A stretch of DNA of 64,000 nucleotides, taken from NCBI RefSeq assembly GCF_006538745.1, contig NZ_BJLR01000019.1, forward strand, positions 124,001-188,000, given 5' to 3'. This stretch comes from Cellulomonas cellasea. GTDB taxonomy: Bacteria > Actinomycetota > Actinomycetes > Actinomycetales > Cellulomonadaceae. Position numbers and translations under genes: made by a program. The notes below the pieces were generated by a model, which was given only the letters and a program-made list of their open reading frames with translations, had not been told where the DNA came from and ran no database searches. Of this stretch, positions 29,501 to 36,473 are shown piece after piece; the stretch's first letter is position 1; every line of letters begins with the position of its first letter.

Positions 29501-29905
29501 CCCGTCGAGCTGCACGGACTGGCCGAACACCGCGGGGTAGCCGGGTCCGCCCTGCACGGGCACGGTCACGGCTCGGCTCGCGTGCGCGTCGAACTCGACG
29601 GTGTACGTCGCGTCGCGGTCGAACGTGACGGCGTCGTGCTGGATCGCGACGTCCCACGGGTTGCCGGTGTGCGCGCCGACCGCGGCGCACAGCTCGCCGG
29701 TCTCGGCCGACGCCGTGACCGCCTCGGGCGGGTACGAGAACCAGCCCTCGGTCCCGGTGGCGAAGTCGTGCACGTCGGTCAGCGGACCGGCGAGGGCGAC
29801 GGGGCTGACGGCGGCCGCGAGGGCGAGTACCGCCACGGTCGCTGCGGCGGCGCCCGAGGCCCGGGCGCTCGCATCGGGGAAGGAAACCACGGTGTCTCCG
29901 TTCAT
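26525..29905 (-). CDS. Secreted GH9 endoglucanase with two CBM4/9 and Ig-like domains (CenC-like)
   Basis: 1126 residues. Order: signal peptide (about 1-39, ending VALA), two carbohydrate-binding modules of CBM4/9 type (about 40-185 and 190-335; each ends in a DDFSI or LDNVSL motif), a CelD-type N-terminal Ig domain (RVRVNQVGYLPAGPKQATLV), the GH9 catalytic domain (about 440-905) and two Ig-like domains. The catalytic Asp pair is in GGWYDAGDHGKYV, the active-site His in HQHNRWFP, and the acid Glu in SNEVAINWNSALSW. This is the arrangement of Cellulomonas fimi CenC. It cleaves amorphous cellulose outside the cell. A CebR-type operator overlaps the start. An in-frame TTG at 29953 is an alternative start. 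Confidence 0.93.
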   Translation of the reverse strand: MNGDTVVSFPDASARASGAAAATVAVLALAAAVSPVALAGPLTDVHDFATGTEGWFSYPPEAVTASAETGELCAAVGAHTGNPWDVAIQHDAVTFDRDATYTVEFDAHASRAVTVPVQGGPGYPAVFGQSVQLDGSSTPEHVALTFSPSAWPTGEGSPVADDWTTATGNVSFQLGNQGEPYELCIDDFSITPLGTNLIPNGDFASGSTDPWFVAGDLGPADVSSGALVVPVPAASGIYAGVGFNGLAIEEGTSYTLTFDVSASEERTIRAIVGENGGSYGTVLDKTVPVTTEPTTVSHTFTATDSYPATTTPGGPFEGQLAFQVGGRGDDWTFTLDNVSLVESLTPPPPYAPETGPRVRVNQVGYLPAGPKQATLVTERTEPVVWQVRTVSGGVLAEGVTTPRGVEPSSGLNVHTIDFGELATEAEGLVLAADGETSRPFDIDVDLYQQLRYDALNFFYLMRSGTEIDAAIDPDYARPAGHVDVAPNKGDGAVTCLTAADEGAGWAYGDWTCPEGYALDVRGGWYDAGDHGKYVVNGGIAAAQLLSTYERTLHAGTADPGALADGTLAVPESSNGVPDVLDEARWELEFLLSMQVPADGGEYAGMAHHKIHDVGWTGLPLLPSQDPQERRLARPSTAATLNLAAAAAQGARLFAEHDPEFAAELLAAARTAWDAAQAHPAVLAPDAAGNNGGGAYSDGTVTDEFYWAAAELFLTTGENAFAEHLLASPHATGDVFGPGGMNWGSTAGLGRLDLATVPNALPTRDAIRQSVLDAADAYVATQDAQAWGSTYVRPDGLYEWGSNSMVLNTTVVIATAFDLTGDETYRRSALEAVDYLLGRNALNISYVSGYGEVSAQHQHNRWFPLSVPGVSPEGSLAGGPNSTTGTWDPTMQAAFAGGCTPSMCYLDELGSWASNEVAINWNSALSWVASFVADQGDGSADASTPVRVTGQPADVTVAPGATATFTAAATGVPAPTVRWQVQRPGARWVDVPGATSTTLTVTAAIADHGTLYRAVFTNASGSEATDVARLAVVAAEPLTVRLSAPAVRAGGHVTVAVVGAAAREIVQVRLGDELLDTRAVRKDGTVSISVRVPRHTDPGAYVVTVRGASSGREGTATLQVLPAPRRS

Positions 29906-29918
29906 GGGAGCGCTCTCA
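29905..29918. promoter_or_regulatory. CebR/CelR-type operator at the cellulase start
   Basis: On the minus strand TGAGAGCGCTCCCA ends on the A of the cellulase ATG. It matches the 14-bp palindrome TGGGAGCGCTCCCA bound by CebR of Streptomyces and CelR of Thermobifida at 13 of 14 positions. Binding would block initiation or elongation until cellobiose releases the LacI-family repressor. The regulator gene is not in this window. Confidence 0.75.
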
Positions 29919-30189
29919 CGACGATGTGGAGGAGCCCGGGACGATGTGCGCAAGCCACGCTAACAGGACACCCCCGCACGCGGCAGGGGGAGGCGCTCTC
30001 CGGGAGCGGCCCCGCCTCGCGGCCACCCGGCCCGAGCCGGCGCCGAGCGCCCCACGCGAGGGACCGCCAACCCCGCTCGCTCCCGAGGAGGCGCACATCG
30101 CCACATCCGGGGCGCAGCCATTCCCGTCGCGGCCGACGGACTACCGACCGCGCGCAAGCATTGTTCGCCAGGGGTGTTCTCGGGCGCGG

Positions 30190-30218
30190 ATTCCTGTCGG
30201 CGGGGAACCACCAGGAAT
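30190..30218. promoter_or_regulatory. Inverted repeat upstream of the sulfur operon promoter
   Basis: ATTCCTG (30190-30196) and CAGGAAT (30212-30218) form a perfect 7-bp inverted repeat with a 15-base spacer, about 90-118 bases upstream of the predicted transcription start. The position suits an activator or repressor of sulfonate use; the protein is unknown. Confidence 0.4.
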
Positions 30219-30270
30219 GCAATACTCGATCCCCGCCCGCGCCGTCGTCGTCTCACCCCATGGATGCGTA

Positions 30271-30300
30271 TTGCGCCGGCGCGGACCGTGTCACTAGTTT
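30271..30300 (+). promoter_or_regulatory. Promoter of the organosulfur operon
   Basis: TTGCGC (30271-30276) and TAGTTT (30295-30300) are separated by 18 bases. The -10 ends seven bases before the leader peptide ATG at 30308, so the transcript is probably leaderless at that ORF. Confidence 0.55.
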
Positions 30301-30307
30301 TCCCGAC

Positions 30308-30430
30308 ATGTTCACCGACGCCGCACTGCGCGAGGTCACCGAGGGTCGCCCGTCCGGGCACCTGCCGGTCCACCTCACGACCCAGCGCGCCGTCGACCTC
30401 ATGCGCGTCGCCAGCCGGCTCTGTCGGTAG
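30308..30430 (+). CDS. Cysteine-type leader peptide of the sulfur operon
   Basis: 40 codons ending in TAG. The last residues, RAVDLMRVASRLCR, match the pattern (H/A)VDLxRVAxxLC(R) of small actinobacterial leader peptides found before sulfate, sulfonate and cysteine-related genes. Translation of the late cysteine codon is thought to sense cysteine supply. No ribosome binding site is visible; the ATG sits seven bases after the -10 element. It precedes ssuB by 326 bases that contain hairpins suitable for attenuation. The family resemblance is recalled; the regulatory role is inference. Confidence 0.75.
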   Translation: MFTDAALREVTEGRPSGHLPVHLTTQRAVDLMRVASRLCR

Positions 30431-30756
30431 TCACCGCACCACGCCCGGCGCACCGCCGCGCCCCCCGCGCGTCCAGCCGCCCCCGCTGAGCACCGGTCCC
30501 GACGTCGGGACGCGCTCGCCGCGCACCGGCTGACCGCAGCGCCCGATCTCGGGTGCGCGCTCCCGCACCGCCCCGGGACGCACGATCCGTGCGCCCCGGC
30601 GTGTGCTCCCCGTCCGATGTGGCGGGGAGCGGCCGGCGCGCACCCGGCGTCCGCGGGCGGCCGCACCCGGGCGCAGCGCCGGGACCGTCCGCCTCGCCGG
30701 CACACCTCCGCACCGCCCGCTCCCCTGCCGCGCACCCCTGCCCGGAAAGGCTCGAC
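30431..30756 (+). promoter_or_regulatory. Candidate attenuator leader between the leader peptide and ssuB
   Basis: 326 bases without a gene, very rich in C and G. The strongest element is a perfect 8-bp hairpin, GCTCCCCG (30605-30612) with CGGGGAGC (30623-30630), over a 10-base loop. A smaller hairpin (GCACG-ATC-CGTGC) lies just before it near 30582-30594, and a palindrome CCCGACGTCGGG lies near 30498-30510. The region could switch between terminator and read-through forms according to ribosome position on the leader peptide. It ends with the GGAAAGG ribosome binding site of ssuB. Confidence 0.45.
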
Positions 30757-31611
30757 ATGCCCACGCCCAAGCTCAGGTTCGACCACGTGCATAAGGACTT
30801 CACGGTCCGCGACGACACCCGCGGACGCGGCGCACGCACGCTGTTCACGGCGCTCGACGACTTCACGCTCGACGTCCCCGCGGGGGAGCTGCTGACCGTC
30901 GTGGGCCCGTCCGGCTGCGGCAAGTCGACGTTGCTCGACCTGCTCGCGGGCCTCACGCAGCCGTCGTCGGGCGCGATCCTGCTCGACGGGCAGCCGCTCA
31001 CGGGCCCCGGGCTCGACCGCGGCGTCGTCTTCCAGCAGTACGCGCTGCTGCCCTGGCGGACGGCGCGCGCCAACGTCGAGCTCGGGCTCGAGGCCAAGGG
31101 GCTCAGCCGGGCCCGGCGCTCGGAGATCTCCGGGCGCTACCTCGACCTCGTGGGGCTGAGCGGCTTCGAGCAGCGGTACCCGCACGAGCTGTCGGGCGGC
31201 ATGAAGCAGCGCGTGGCGATCGCCCGGGCCCTGGCGTTCGAGCCGGAGGTGCTGCTCATGGACGAGCCCTTCGCGGCGCTCGACGCCCAGACCCGCGAGA
31301 CGCTGCAGGACGAGCTGCTGCGGATCTGGCGCGCGACCGGCACGACGATCGTGTTCATCACGCACGGTATCGACGAGGCCCTCTACCTGGGCCAGCGCGT
31401 CGCGGTCATGAGCCCCCGGCCCGGGCGGCTGCGCACCGTGATCGACGTCGACCTCGACCGCAGTCGGTCCGACGACATCCGCTCCGACCCCGAGTTCGGG
31501 CGGCTGCGGCACCGCGTGTGGACCGAGCTGCACAGCCCCGCCGGGACGCCCGACGAGGCCGAGACCGACCTCCTGCCCCTGCACGCCACCCTGGAGCCCG
31601 CCCGTGCCTAG
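30757..31611 (+). CDS. ssuB: Sulfonate/nitrate-type ABC transporter ATP-binding protein
   Basis: 284 residues. Walker A is GPSGCGKST, the Q-loop [11 protein letters not shown], the signature [15 protein letters not shown], Walker [12 protein letters not shown] and the switch His is in [10 protein letters not shown]. The sequence belongs to the SsuB/TauB/NrtD group that energises import of alkanesulfonates, taurine or nitrate; the neighbouring flavin monooxygenase points to organosulfur. GGAAAGG precedes the ATG at 30757. The stop overlaps the permease start by eight bases. Confidence 0.88.
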   Translation: MPTPKLRFDHVHKDFTVRDDTRGRGARTLFTALDDFTLDVPAGELLTVVGPSGCGKSTLLDLLAGLTQPSSGAILLDGQPLTGPGLDRGVVFQQYALLPWRTARANVELGLEAKGLSRARRSEISGRYLDLVGLSGFEQRYPHELSGGMKQRVAIARALAFEPEVLLMDEPFAALDAQTRETLQDELLRIWRATGTTIVFITHGIDEALYLGQRVAVMSPRPGRLRTVIDVDLDRSRSDDIRSDPEFGRLRHRVWTELHSPAGTPDEAETDLLPLHATLEPARA

Positions 31612-32524
31612 CACCCTGTCCCCCCGCACCGACCCGGCGGCCGCGCCCCCCGTCGTCCCGGCCGCCGAGGACACCGTCGCGTTCGCCGACCCGCCCACGC
31701 TCGGCCGCCGGCCGGCCCTCGCCGCGGACCGCGACGCGACGCCCACGCTCGCGCGACGCGTGCGCGCGCTCCTCGGACGGGTGCTGCGTTCCTCGATCGT
31801 GCTCGTCCTCTTCCTCGCCCTCTGGGAGGTCGCGCCGCGCGTCGGGCTCGTCGACGCGGTGTTCCTCCCGCCGCTGAGCCGGGTGCTCGACGCGTTCGGG
31901 ACCCTGGCGTCGAGCGGCGAGCTCGCCCTGCACCTCGGCGCGAGCCTGAGCCGGGCGGGCACCGGCTTCGCGATCGCCGTGCTCGCCGCGATCCCGCTCG
32001 GCGTCGCGATCGGCTGGTACGAGCGGGTGTCGGACGTGCTCAGCCCGTTCCTCGAGCTGTTCCGCAACACCGCCGCGCTCGCGCTGCTGCCCGTGTTCAT
32101 CCTCATCCTCGGCATCGGCGAGACCTCGAAGATCGCGCTCGTGGTCTATGCGTGCACCTTCCCGGTGCTGCTCACGACGATCTCGGCGGTGCGCTCGGTC
32201 GACCCGCTGCTCGTGAAGTCGGCGCGGTCGCTCGGGCTGTCGTCGCTGCGGCTCTTCCAGAAGGTGGTGCTGCCCGCCGCGGTGCCGACGGTCTTCACCG
32301 GCGTCCGGATGGCCGGCGCGTCGTCGATCCTCGTGCTCATCGCGGCCGAGATGGTCGGCGCGAAGGCCGGCCTCGGCTACCTGATCACGTACACGCAGTT
32401 CAACTTCCAGATCGAGAAGATGTACGCCGGAATCATCGCCATCGCGCTCGTCGGCGTGAGCGTCAACGGCGTGCTGCTCGCCCTCGAACGGCATTTCTCG
32501 CGCTGGCGCACCGCGTCCTCCTGA
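31604..32524 (+). CDS. ssuC: Sulfonate/nitrate-type ABC transporter permease
   Basis: 306 residues from a GTG that overlaps ssuB. After a hydrophilic N-terminus of about 65 residues there are six hydrophobic helices. The EAA-like cytoplasmic loop that contacts the ATPase reads SARSLGLSSLRLFQKVVLPA, typical of SsuC/TauC permeases. It forms the membrane channel of the importer encoded by the flanking genes. Confidence 0.88.
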   Translation: MPSTLSPRTDPAAAPPVVPAAEDTVAFADPPTLGRRPALAADRDATPTLARRVRALLGRVLRSSIVLVLFLALWEVAPRVGLVDAVFLPPLSRVLDAFGTLASSGELALHLGASLSRAGTGFAIAVLAAIPLGVAIGWYERVSDVLSPFLELFRNTAALALLPVFILILGIGETSKIALVVYACTFPVLLTTISAVRSVDPLLVKSARSLGLSSLRLFQKVVLPAAVPTVFTGVRMAGASSILVLIAAEMVGAKAGLGYLITYTQFNFQIEKMYAGIIAIALVGVSVNGVLLALERHFSRWRTASS

Positions 32525-32623
32525 GCGCCCGCCCACCCCGTTTTCCTGACTTCCGCACCGGCACGTCCTCCGCACGGCGTCGGCCTCCTCGTCGACCCCG
32601 AAAAACCCCTCTGGAGCATTCTC

Positions 32624-33700
32624 ATGTCCCTGTCCTCACGCCTGTCCGCCGCCGCGTCGGCCGCGCTCGCCGGAGCGCTCGTCCTCACGCTGGCCGCGTG
32701 CTCGGGCGCCGCCGACGCCGCGACGGTCGACGCCGACGGCACGACGACCATCCGCTACGACGGCTCGGCCGGGCAGGTCACGCTCCCCGAGCTGGCCGAC
32801 GACCTCGGCTACTTCGAGAAGGTCCGGCTCGAGTGGGTCGGCAACTCCACGGGCGGGCCGCAGAGCATCCAGTCCGCCGCGACGGGCGCGACCGACGTCG
32901 GCGGCGCGTTCAACGGGGCGATCGTCAAGCTCCGCTCGTCGGGCGCGAAGGTGACGTCCGTCATCTCGTACTACGGCTCGGACACCAAGGCGTTCGGCGG
33001 CTTCTACACGCTCGAGGACTCCCCCGTCACCGAGGCCCGCGACCTGATCGGCAAGAAGATCGGGATCAACACCCTCGGCGCGCAGAGCGAGTTCGTCATC
33101 CGCGAGTGGCTGGCCCGTGAGGGGCTCGACGCCGACGAGATCGCGCAGGTCGAGCTCACGGTCGTCCCGCCCGTCAACGCCGAGCAGGTCCTGCGCGAGG
33201 GCCAGGTCGACGTCGTCGCCATCAGCTCGGTCTTCCAGGACAAGGCCCTCGAGCGCGGCGGGCTGCGGCTGCTCTTCTCCGAGGTCGAGCTGTTCGGGGA
33301 GTTCAGCTACGGGTCGTACATCTTCCGGGACGACTTCATCGAGGAGAACCCCGAGGCCGTCGCGGACTACGTGCAGGGCATCGCCCGCGCGATCCGCTGG
33401 ACCCAGGTCACGCCCGTCGACGAGGTGCACGCGCGCTACACGCAGATCATCACCGAGCGGGACCGCGGCGAGACCCCCGAGCTGGTGCCGTTCTGGAAGT
33501 CGGTCGGCGTGTCCACCCCGGGCGGCGTGATCGAGGAGCGCGAGATCTCGACGTGGATCGACTGGCTCGTGCGCAACGGCGAGCTCGAGAAGGGCCGCTT
33601 CAGCGCGGACGACATCTACACCAACGAGCACAACCCCTACGCCAACGGCACCTACGAGCCGGGCAGCGGACCCGACGGCGAGCCCGTCGACGCCTCCTGA
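32624..33700 (+). CDS. ssuA: Sulfonate/nitrate-type ABC transporter substrate-binding lipoprotein
   Basis: 358 residues. A lipoprotein signal peptide ends in the lipobox LTLAAC with Cys at residue 26, so the protein is anchored outside the cell membrane. The body (TTIRYDGSAGQVTLPELADD, AATGATDVGGAFNGAIVKL, IGKKIGINTLGAQSEF) is an NMT1/SsuA-like periplasmic-binding fold. It captures the substrate for ssuBC. The exact ligand (alkanesulfonate, taurine or another organosulfur compound) cannot be read from sequence. A 99-base gap separates it from ssuC. Confidence 0.88.
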   Translation: MSLSSRLSAAASAALAGALVLTLAACSGAADAATVDADGTTTIRYDGSAGQVTLPELADDLGYFEKVRLEWVGNSTGGPQSIQSAATGATDVGGAFNGAIVKLRSSGAKVTSVISYYGSDTKAFGGFYTLEDSPVTEARDLIGKKIGINTLGAQSEFVIREWLAREGLDADEIAQVELTVVPPVNAEQVLREGQVDVVAISSVFQDKALERGGLRLLFSEVELFGEFSYGSYIFRDDFIEENPEAVADYVQGIARAIRWTQVTPVDEVHARYTQIITERDRGETPELVPFWKSVGVSTPGGVIEEREISTWIDWLVRNGELEKGRFSADDIYTNEHNPYANGTYEPGSGPDGEPVDAS

Positions 33701-33734
33701 CCCCTCACCCCTCCCACCGATCGCGAGGTCCACC

Positions 33735-35108
33735 ATGTCCGACCAGCCCGCTCGCCGACAGCTCAGCCTCAACCTGTTCATCAACGGCGTCGGCCACCAC
33801 GAGGCCGCCTGGCGTCACCCCTCGACGCGGGTCGAGGAGCTGTTCACCGCCGGCTACCACCACGAGCTCGCCCAGCACGCCGAGCGCGCCGCGTTCGACG
33901 CGATCTTCTTCGCCGACGGACCCGTGCTCAGCCCGGGCATCGAGTTCAACAGCGCCGCGCACCTCGAGCCGATCCTCACGCTCGCGTCGGTCGCCGCCGT
34001 GACGACGCACATCGGGCTCATCGCGACCGCGTCGACCACCTTCTACGACCCGTACAACCTCGCGCGGCTGTTCGCGACGCTCGACCACCTCAGCGGCGGA
34101 CGGGCCGGGTGGAACATCGTCACGACGGCCGCGTCGGCCGCCGCCGCGAACTTCGGGCTCGACGAGCACCCCGACCCGAGCGAGCGGTACGCGCGCGCCG
34201 GCGAGTTCGTCGAGGTCGCCACGCGGCTGTGGGACAGCTGGCAGGACGACGCCGTGCTCGCCGACCGTGCCACCGGGCGGTTCGCGGACCCGTCCCGCAT
34301 CCACCCGGCGGCGTTCCGCGGCGAGCACCTGCGGGTCGCCGGCGCGCTCAACGCACCCCGCCCGCCCCAGGGGCACCCCGTCCTCGTGCAGGCCGGCGCG
34401 TCGAACGAGGGGCGCGCGTTCGCGAGCCGCCACGCCGAGGCGATCTTCACGGCGCACCAGCAGCTCAGCGACGCGCAGGCGTTCTACTCCGACATCAAGG
34501 CGGGCGTCGAGCGCTACGGCCGCCGACCCGACCAGGTCAAGATCCTGCCCGGGATCAGCCCGTTCCTCGGCGGGACCGAGGCGGAGGCGCGAGCGCTCGA
34601 GCGGGAGTTCAACGAGCTCACCGTGCCCGAGTACGGGCTGCGCCAGCTCGCGACGCTCGCCGAGGCGACGTTCGACGTCGCGGACCTCGACCGGCCCGTG
34701 CCGCTCGACGTGTTCGCCGACGCGGGCGACGTGACGGACAACAACCGCTCCCGGCGGCAGGTCGTCGCGGGCATCGTGCGCCGCGAGCAGCCGACGCTCC
34801 GCGAGCTCCTGCACCGTCTTGCCGGGGCCCGCGGGCACCGCGTCGTTGCCGGCACGCCGGAGCAGGTCGCGGACACGATCACCGAGTGGTTCACGCACGG
34901 CGCCGCGGACGGCTTCAACGTCATGCCGCCGTACCTGCCCGGTGGCATCGAGGCGTTCACCGAGCACGTCGTGCCGCTGCTGCGTGCCCGCGGGCTCTTC
35001 CGCGAGGGGTACACGGGCACGACGCTGCGCGACCACCTCGGCCTCGACCGCCCGGTGAACCGGTACGCCACGGCCCCCGAGACCGAGCCCGCCCTCGCCG
35101 GCGTCTGA
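33735..35108 (+). CDS. FMNH2-dependent monooxygenase, NtaA/SnaA/DszA family
   Basis: 457 residues of the luciferase-like flavin monooxygenase superfamily. The N-terminal LNLFINGVGHHEAAWRHP and the central GGRAGWNIVTTA, RYARAGEFVEV, RIHPAAFRGEHLRV and PVLVQAGASNEGR segments are characteristic of the NtaA/SnaA/SoxA/DszA group. These enzymes use reduced FMN and oxygen to open C-S or C-N bonds; beside a sulfonate-type transporter, desulfurisation is the natural reading. The reduced flavin should come from the next gene, which is interrupted. Confidence 0.85.
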   Translation: MSDQPARRQLSLNLFINGVGHHEAAWRHPSTRVEELFTAGYHHELAQHAERAAFDAIFFADGPVLSPGIEFNSAAHLEPILTLASVAAVTTHIGLIATASTTFYDPYNLARLFATLDHLSGGRAGWNIVTTAASAAAANFGLDEHPDPSERYARAGEFVEVATRLWDSWQDDAVLADRATGRFADPSRIHPAAFRGEHLRVAGALNAPRPPQGHPVLVQAGASNEGRAFASRHAEAIFTAHQQLSDAQAFYSDIKAGVERYGRRPDQVKILPGISPFLGGTEAEARALEREFNELTVPEYGLRQLATLAEATFDVADLDRPVPLDVFADAGDVTDNNRSRRQVVAGIVRREQPTLRELLHRLAGARGHRVVAGTPEQVADTITEWFTHGAADGFNVMPPYLPGGIEAFTEHVVPLLRARGLFREGYTGTTLRDHLGLDRPVNRYATAPETEPALAGV

Positions 35109-35234
35109 CCGGGCCGGCAGCCCCCACCCACCCCGCACCAGGGAGCGCGCGGGCCGAGGCCCGGCGCGAGCCGGGGCCCGAGCCCCGCACACGCCGACCG
35201 GCCCGCGCGCTCCCCGTCCGAGAGGACCCCGCAC

Positions 35235-35810
35235 ATGACCCGCAGCACCGACGCCCCGCTCAAGGTCGTCGCCGTCAACGGCAGCCCGAGCGTCCCGTCC
35301 AAGACCGCGGCGCTCGTCGCCGAGATCGTCGAGCGCCTCGGCCGGCACCTGCCGCTCGACGCCACCACGATCCACGTGACCGACCTCGTGCCGTTCTTCA
35401 CCGACACGTACGGCGACCCGGGCTCGCCCATCGCCCGCTCGCTCGCCGAGATCGCCGGGGCCGACCTGGTCATCGCGGCGAGCCCGATCTACAAGGGCTC
35501 CTACACGGGCCTGTTCAAGCACGTGTTCGACCTGCTGGCGCCGACGGCGCTCGCCGGGACGCCCGTCCTGCTCGTCGCGACCGGGGGGTCCGAGCGCCAC
35601 ACGCTCGCGCTGGAGCACCAGTTCCGGCCGCTGTTCGGCTTCTTCCAGGCCGAGACGCTGCCCCTCGCGATCTACGCGCACGACTCCGAGTTCACGAGCT
35701 AGCAGGTCACGGGCGCGGAGCTCGACGCCCGCATCGACAAGGCGATCACCCGGGCGCTGCCGTTCCTGTCGGAGCGGCGCCGCGACGAGTCGCTCGTGCC
35801 GTCGATCTGA
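35235..35810 (+). pseudogene. NAD(P)H-dependent FMN reductase, interrupted by an in-frame TAG
   Basis: The frame encodes a flavodoxin-like FMN reductase of the SsuE/MsuE type: VVAVNGSPSVPSKTAALVAE, then IAASPIYKGSYTGLFKHVFD and LLVATGGSERHTLALEHQF. It stops at a TAG (35700-35702) after 155 codons. The same frame then continues for 35 residues (QVTGAELDARIDKAITRALP onward) to a TGA at 35808, which is what the family C-terminus should look like; the complete product would be about 191 residues. One base change (for example GAG to TAG) explains the break. The truncated protein keeps the FMN-binding core but loses its last helix. Real mutation, sequencing error or read-through cannot be separated here. 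Confidence 0.8.
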
Positions 35811-35827
35811 CCCGTCCCCGGACGCCG

Positions 35828-35865
35828 CGACGCCCGTGCCCCCAACGTGAGGGGCACGGGCGTCG
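35828..35865. terminator. Terminator between the sulfur operon and rbfA
   Basis: A perfect 15-bp stem (35828-35842 with 35851-35865, CGACGCCCGTGCCCC) with an 8-base loop lies 17 bases after the second stop of the reductase frame and serves both convergent units. Confidence 0.85.
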
Positions 35866-35883
35866 TCGTCTGCGTGCGGCGCG

Positions 35884-36336
35884 TCAGCGGACCTCGTCCG
35901 CCCCGTCCTCGTCGTCCTCGACCGGCTTCCGGTACGGGTCGGACTCTCCTGCGTAGCGGGCGGACGCGGCGAGCGCGGCCACCTCGGCGTCACGCCGGGC
36001 GGCCTCGAGCAGCGCGGCCTCGAGGTGCGCGGCCGTCTCCGGGACGGCGTCGAGGTGGAAGTCGAGCGTCGGCGTGAGCCGGATCCCGGTCTGCTTGCCG
36101 ACCTCCGAGCGGATGAGCCCCTTGGCGCTCTCGAGCGCCGCCGCGGTCCCCGCACGTGCCTCGTCGTCCCCGAGCACCGTGTAGAACACGTCGGCGTGCT
36201 GCAGGTCGCCGGTCATGCGCACGTCCGTGATCGTGGCGAACCCGAGGCGCGGGTCCTTGATCCGGGTGTCGATCATCTGCGCGACGATCTGCTGGATGCG
36301 CTCCGCGAGCTTCCTCGCGCGACCGTGGTCAGCCAT
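35884..36336 (-). CDS. rbfA: 30S ribosome-binding factor RbfA
   Basis: 150 residues. The core (RKLAERIQQIVAQMI, DPRLGFATITDVRMTGDLQH, AKGLIRSEVGKQTGIRLTPT) is clearly RbfA, which helps mature the 16S rRNA 5' end in 30S subunits. The tail is an acidic extension (EDDEDGADEV). AAAGGCGGAG precedes the ATG. It follows infB on the same strand, but a strong hairpin lies between them. Confidence 0.95.
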   Translation of the reverse strand: MADHGRARKLAERIQQIVAQMIDTRIKDPRLGFATITDVRMTGDLQHADVFYTVLGDDEARAGTAAALESAKGLIRSEVGKQTGIRLTPTLDFHLDAVPETAAHLEAALLEAARRDAEVAALAASARYAGESDPYRKPVEDDEDGADEVR

Positions 36337-36400
36337 GACATCTCCGCCTTTCGTCGTCGGTCAGGCCCCGTCGCGGGGCTGACAGGTGTCCTGAGCGCCA

Positions 36401-36430
36401 GGTGGCCCGGACCAGCAGGTCCGGGCCACC
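36401..36430 (-). terminator. Terminator after infB
   Basis: A perfect 13-bp stem (36401-36413 with 36418-36430, GGTGGCCCGGACC) with a four-base loop begins 43 bases past the infB stop on the minus strand. Confidence 0.75.
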
Positions 36431-36473
36431 CGACGTTCACGGCGTCATGCGGGTCGTGCGGTGGAGCACACGG

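Larger units (their letters stand above)
29919..30307. promoter_or_regulatory. Divergent promoter region between cellulase and sulfur operon
   Basis: About 390 bases without a gene. On the minus strand TAGCGT (29962 to 29957) is a possible cellulase -10, giving a leader of about 45 bases. A degenerate palindrome, GGAGGCGCTCTCC at 29989-30001, resembles the CebR box with one inserted base. The right half is locally less GC-rich and carries the inverted repeat at 30190-30218 and the promoter at 30271-30300. Confidence 0.5.
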
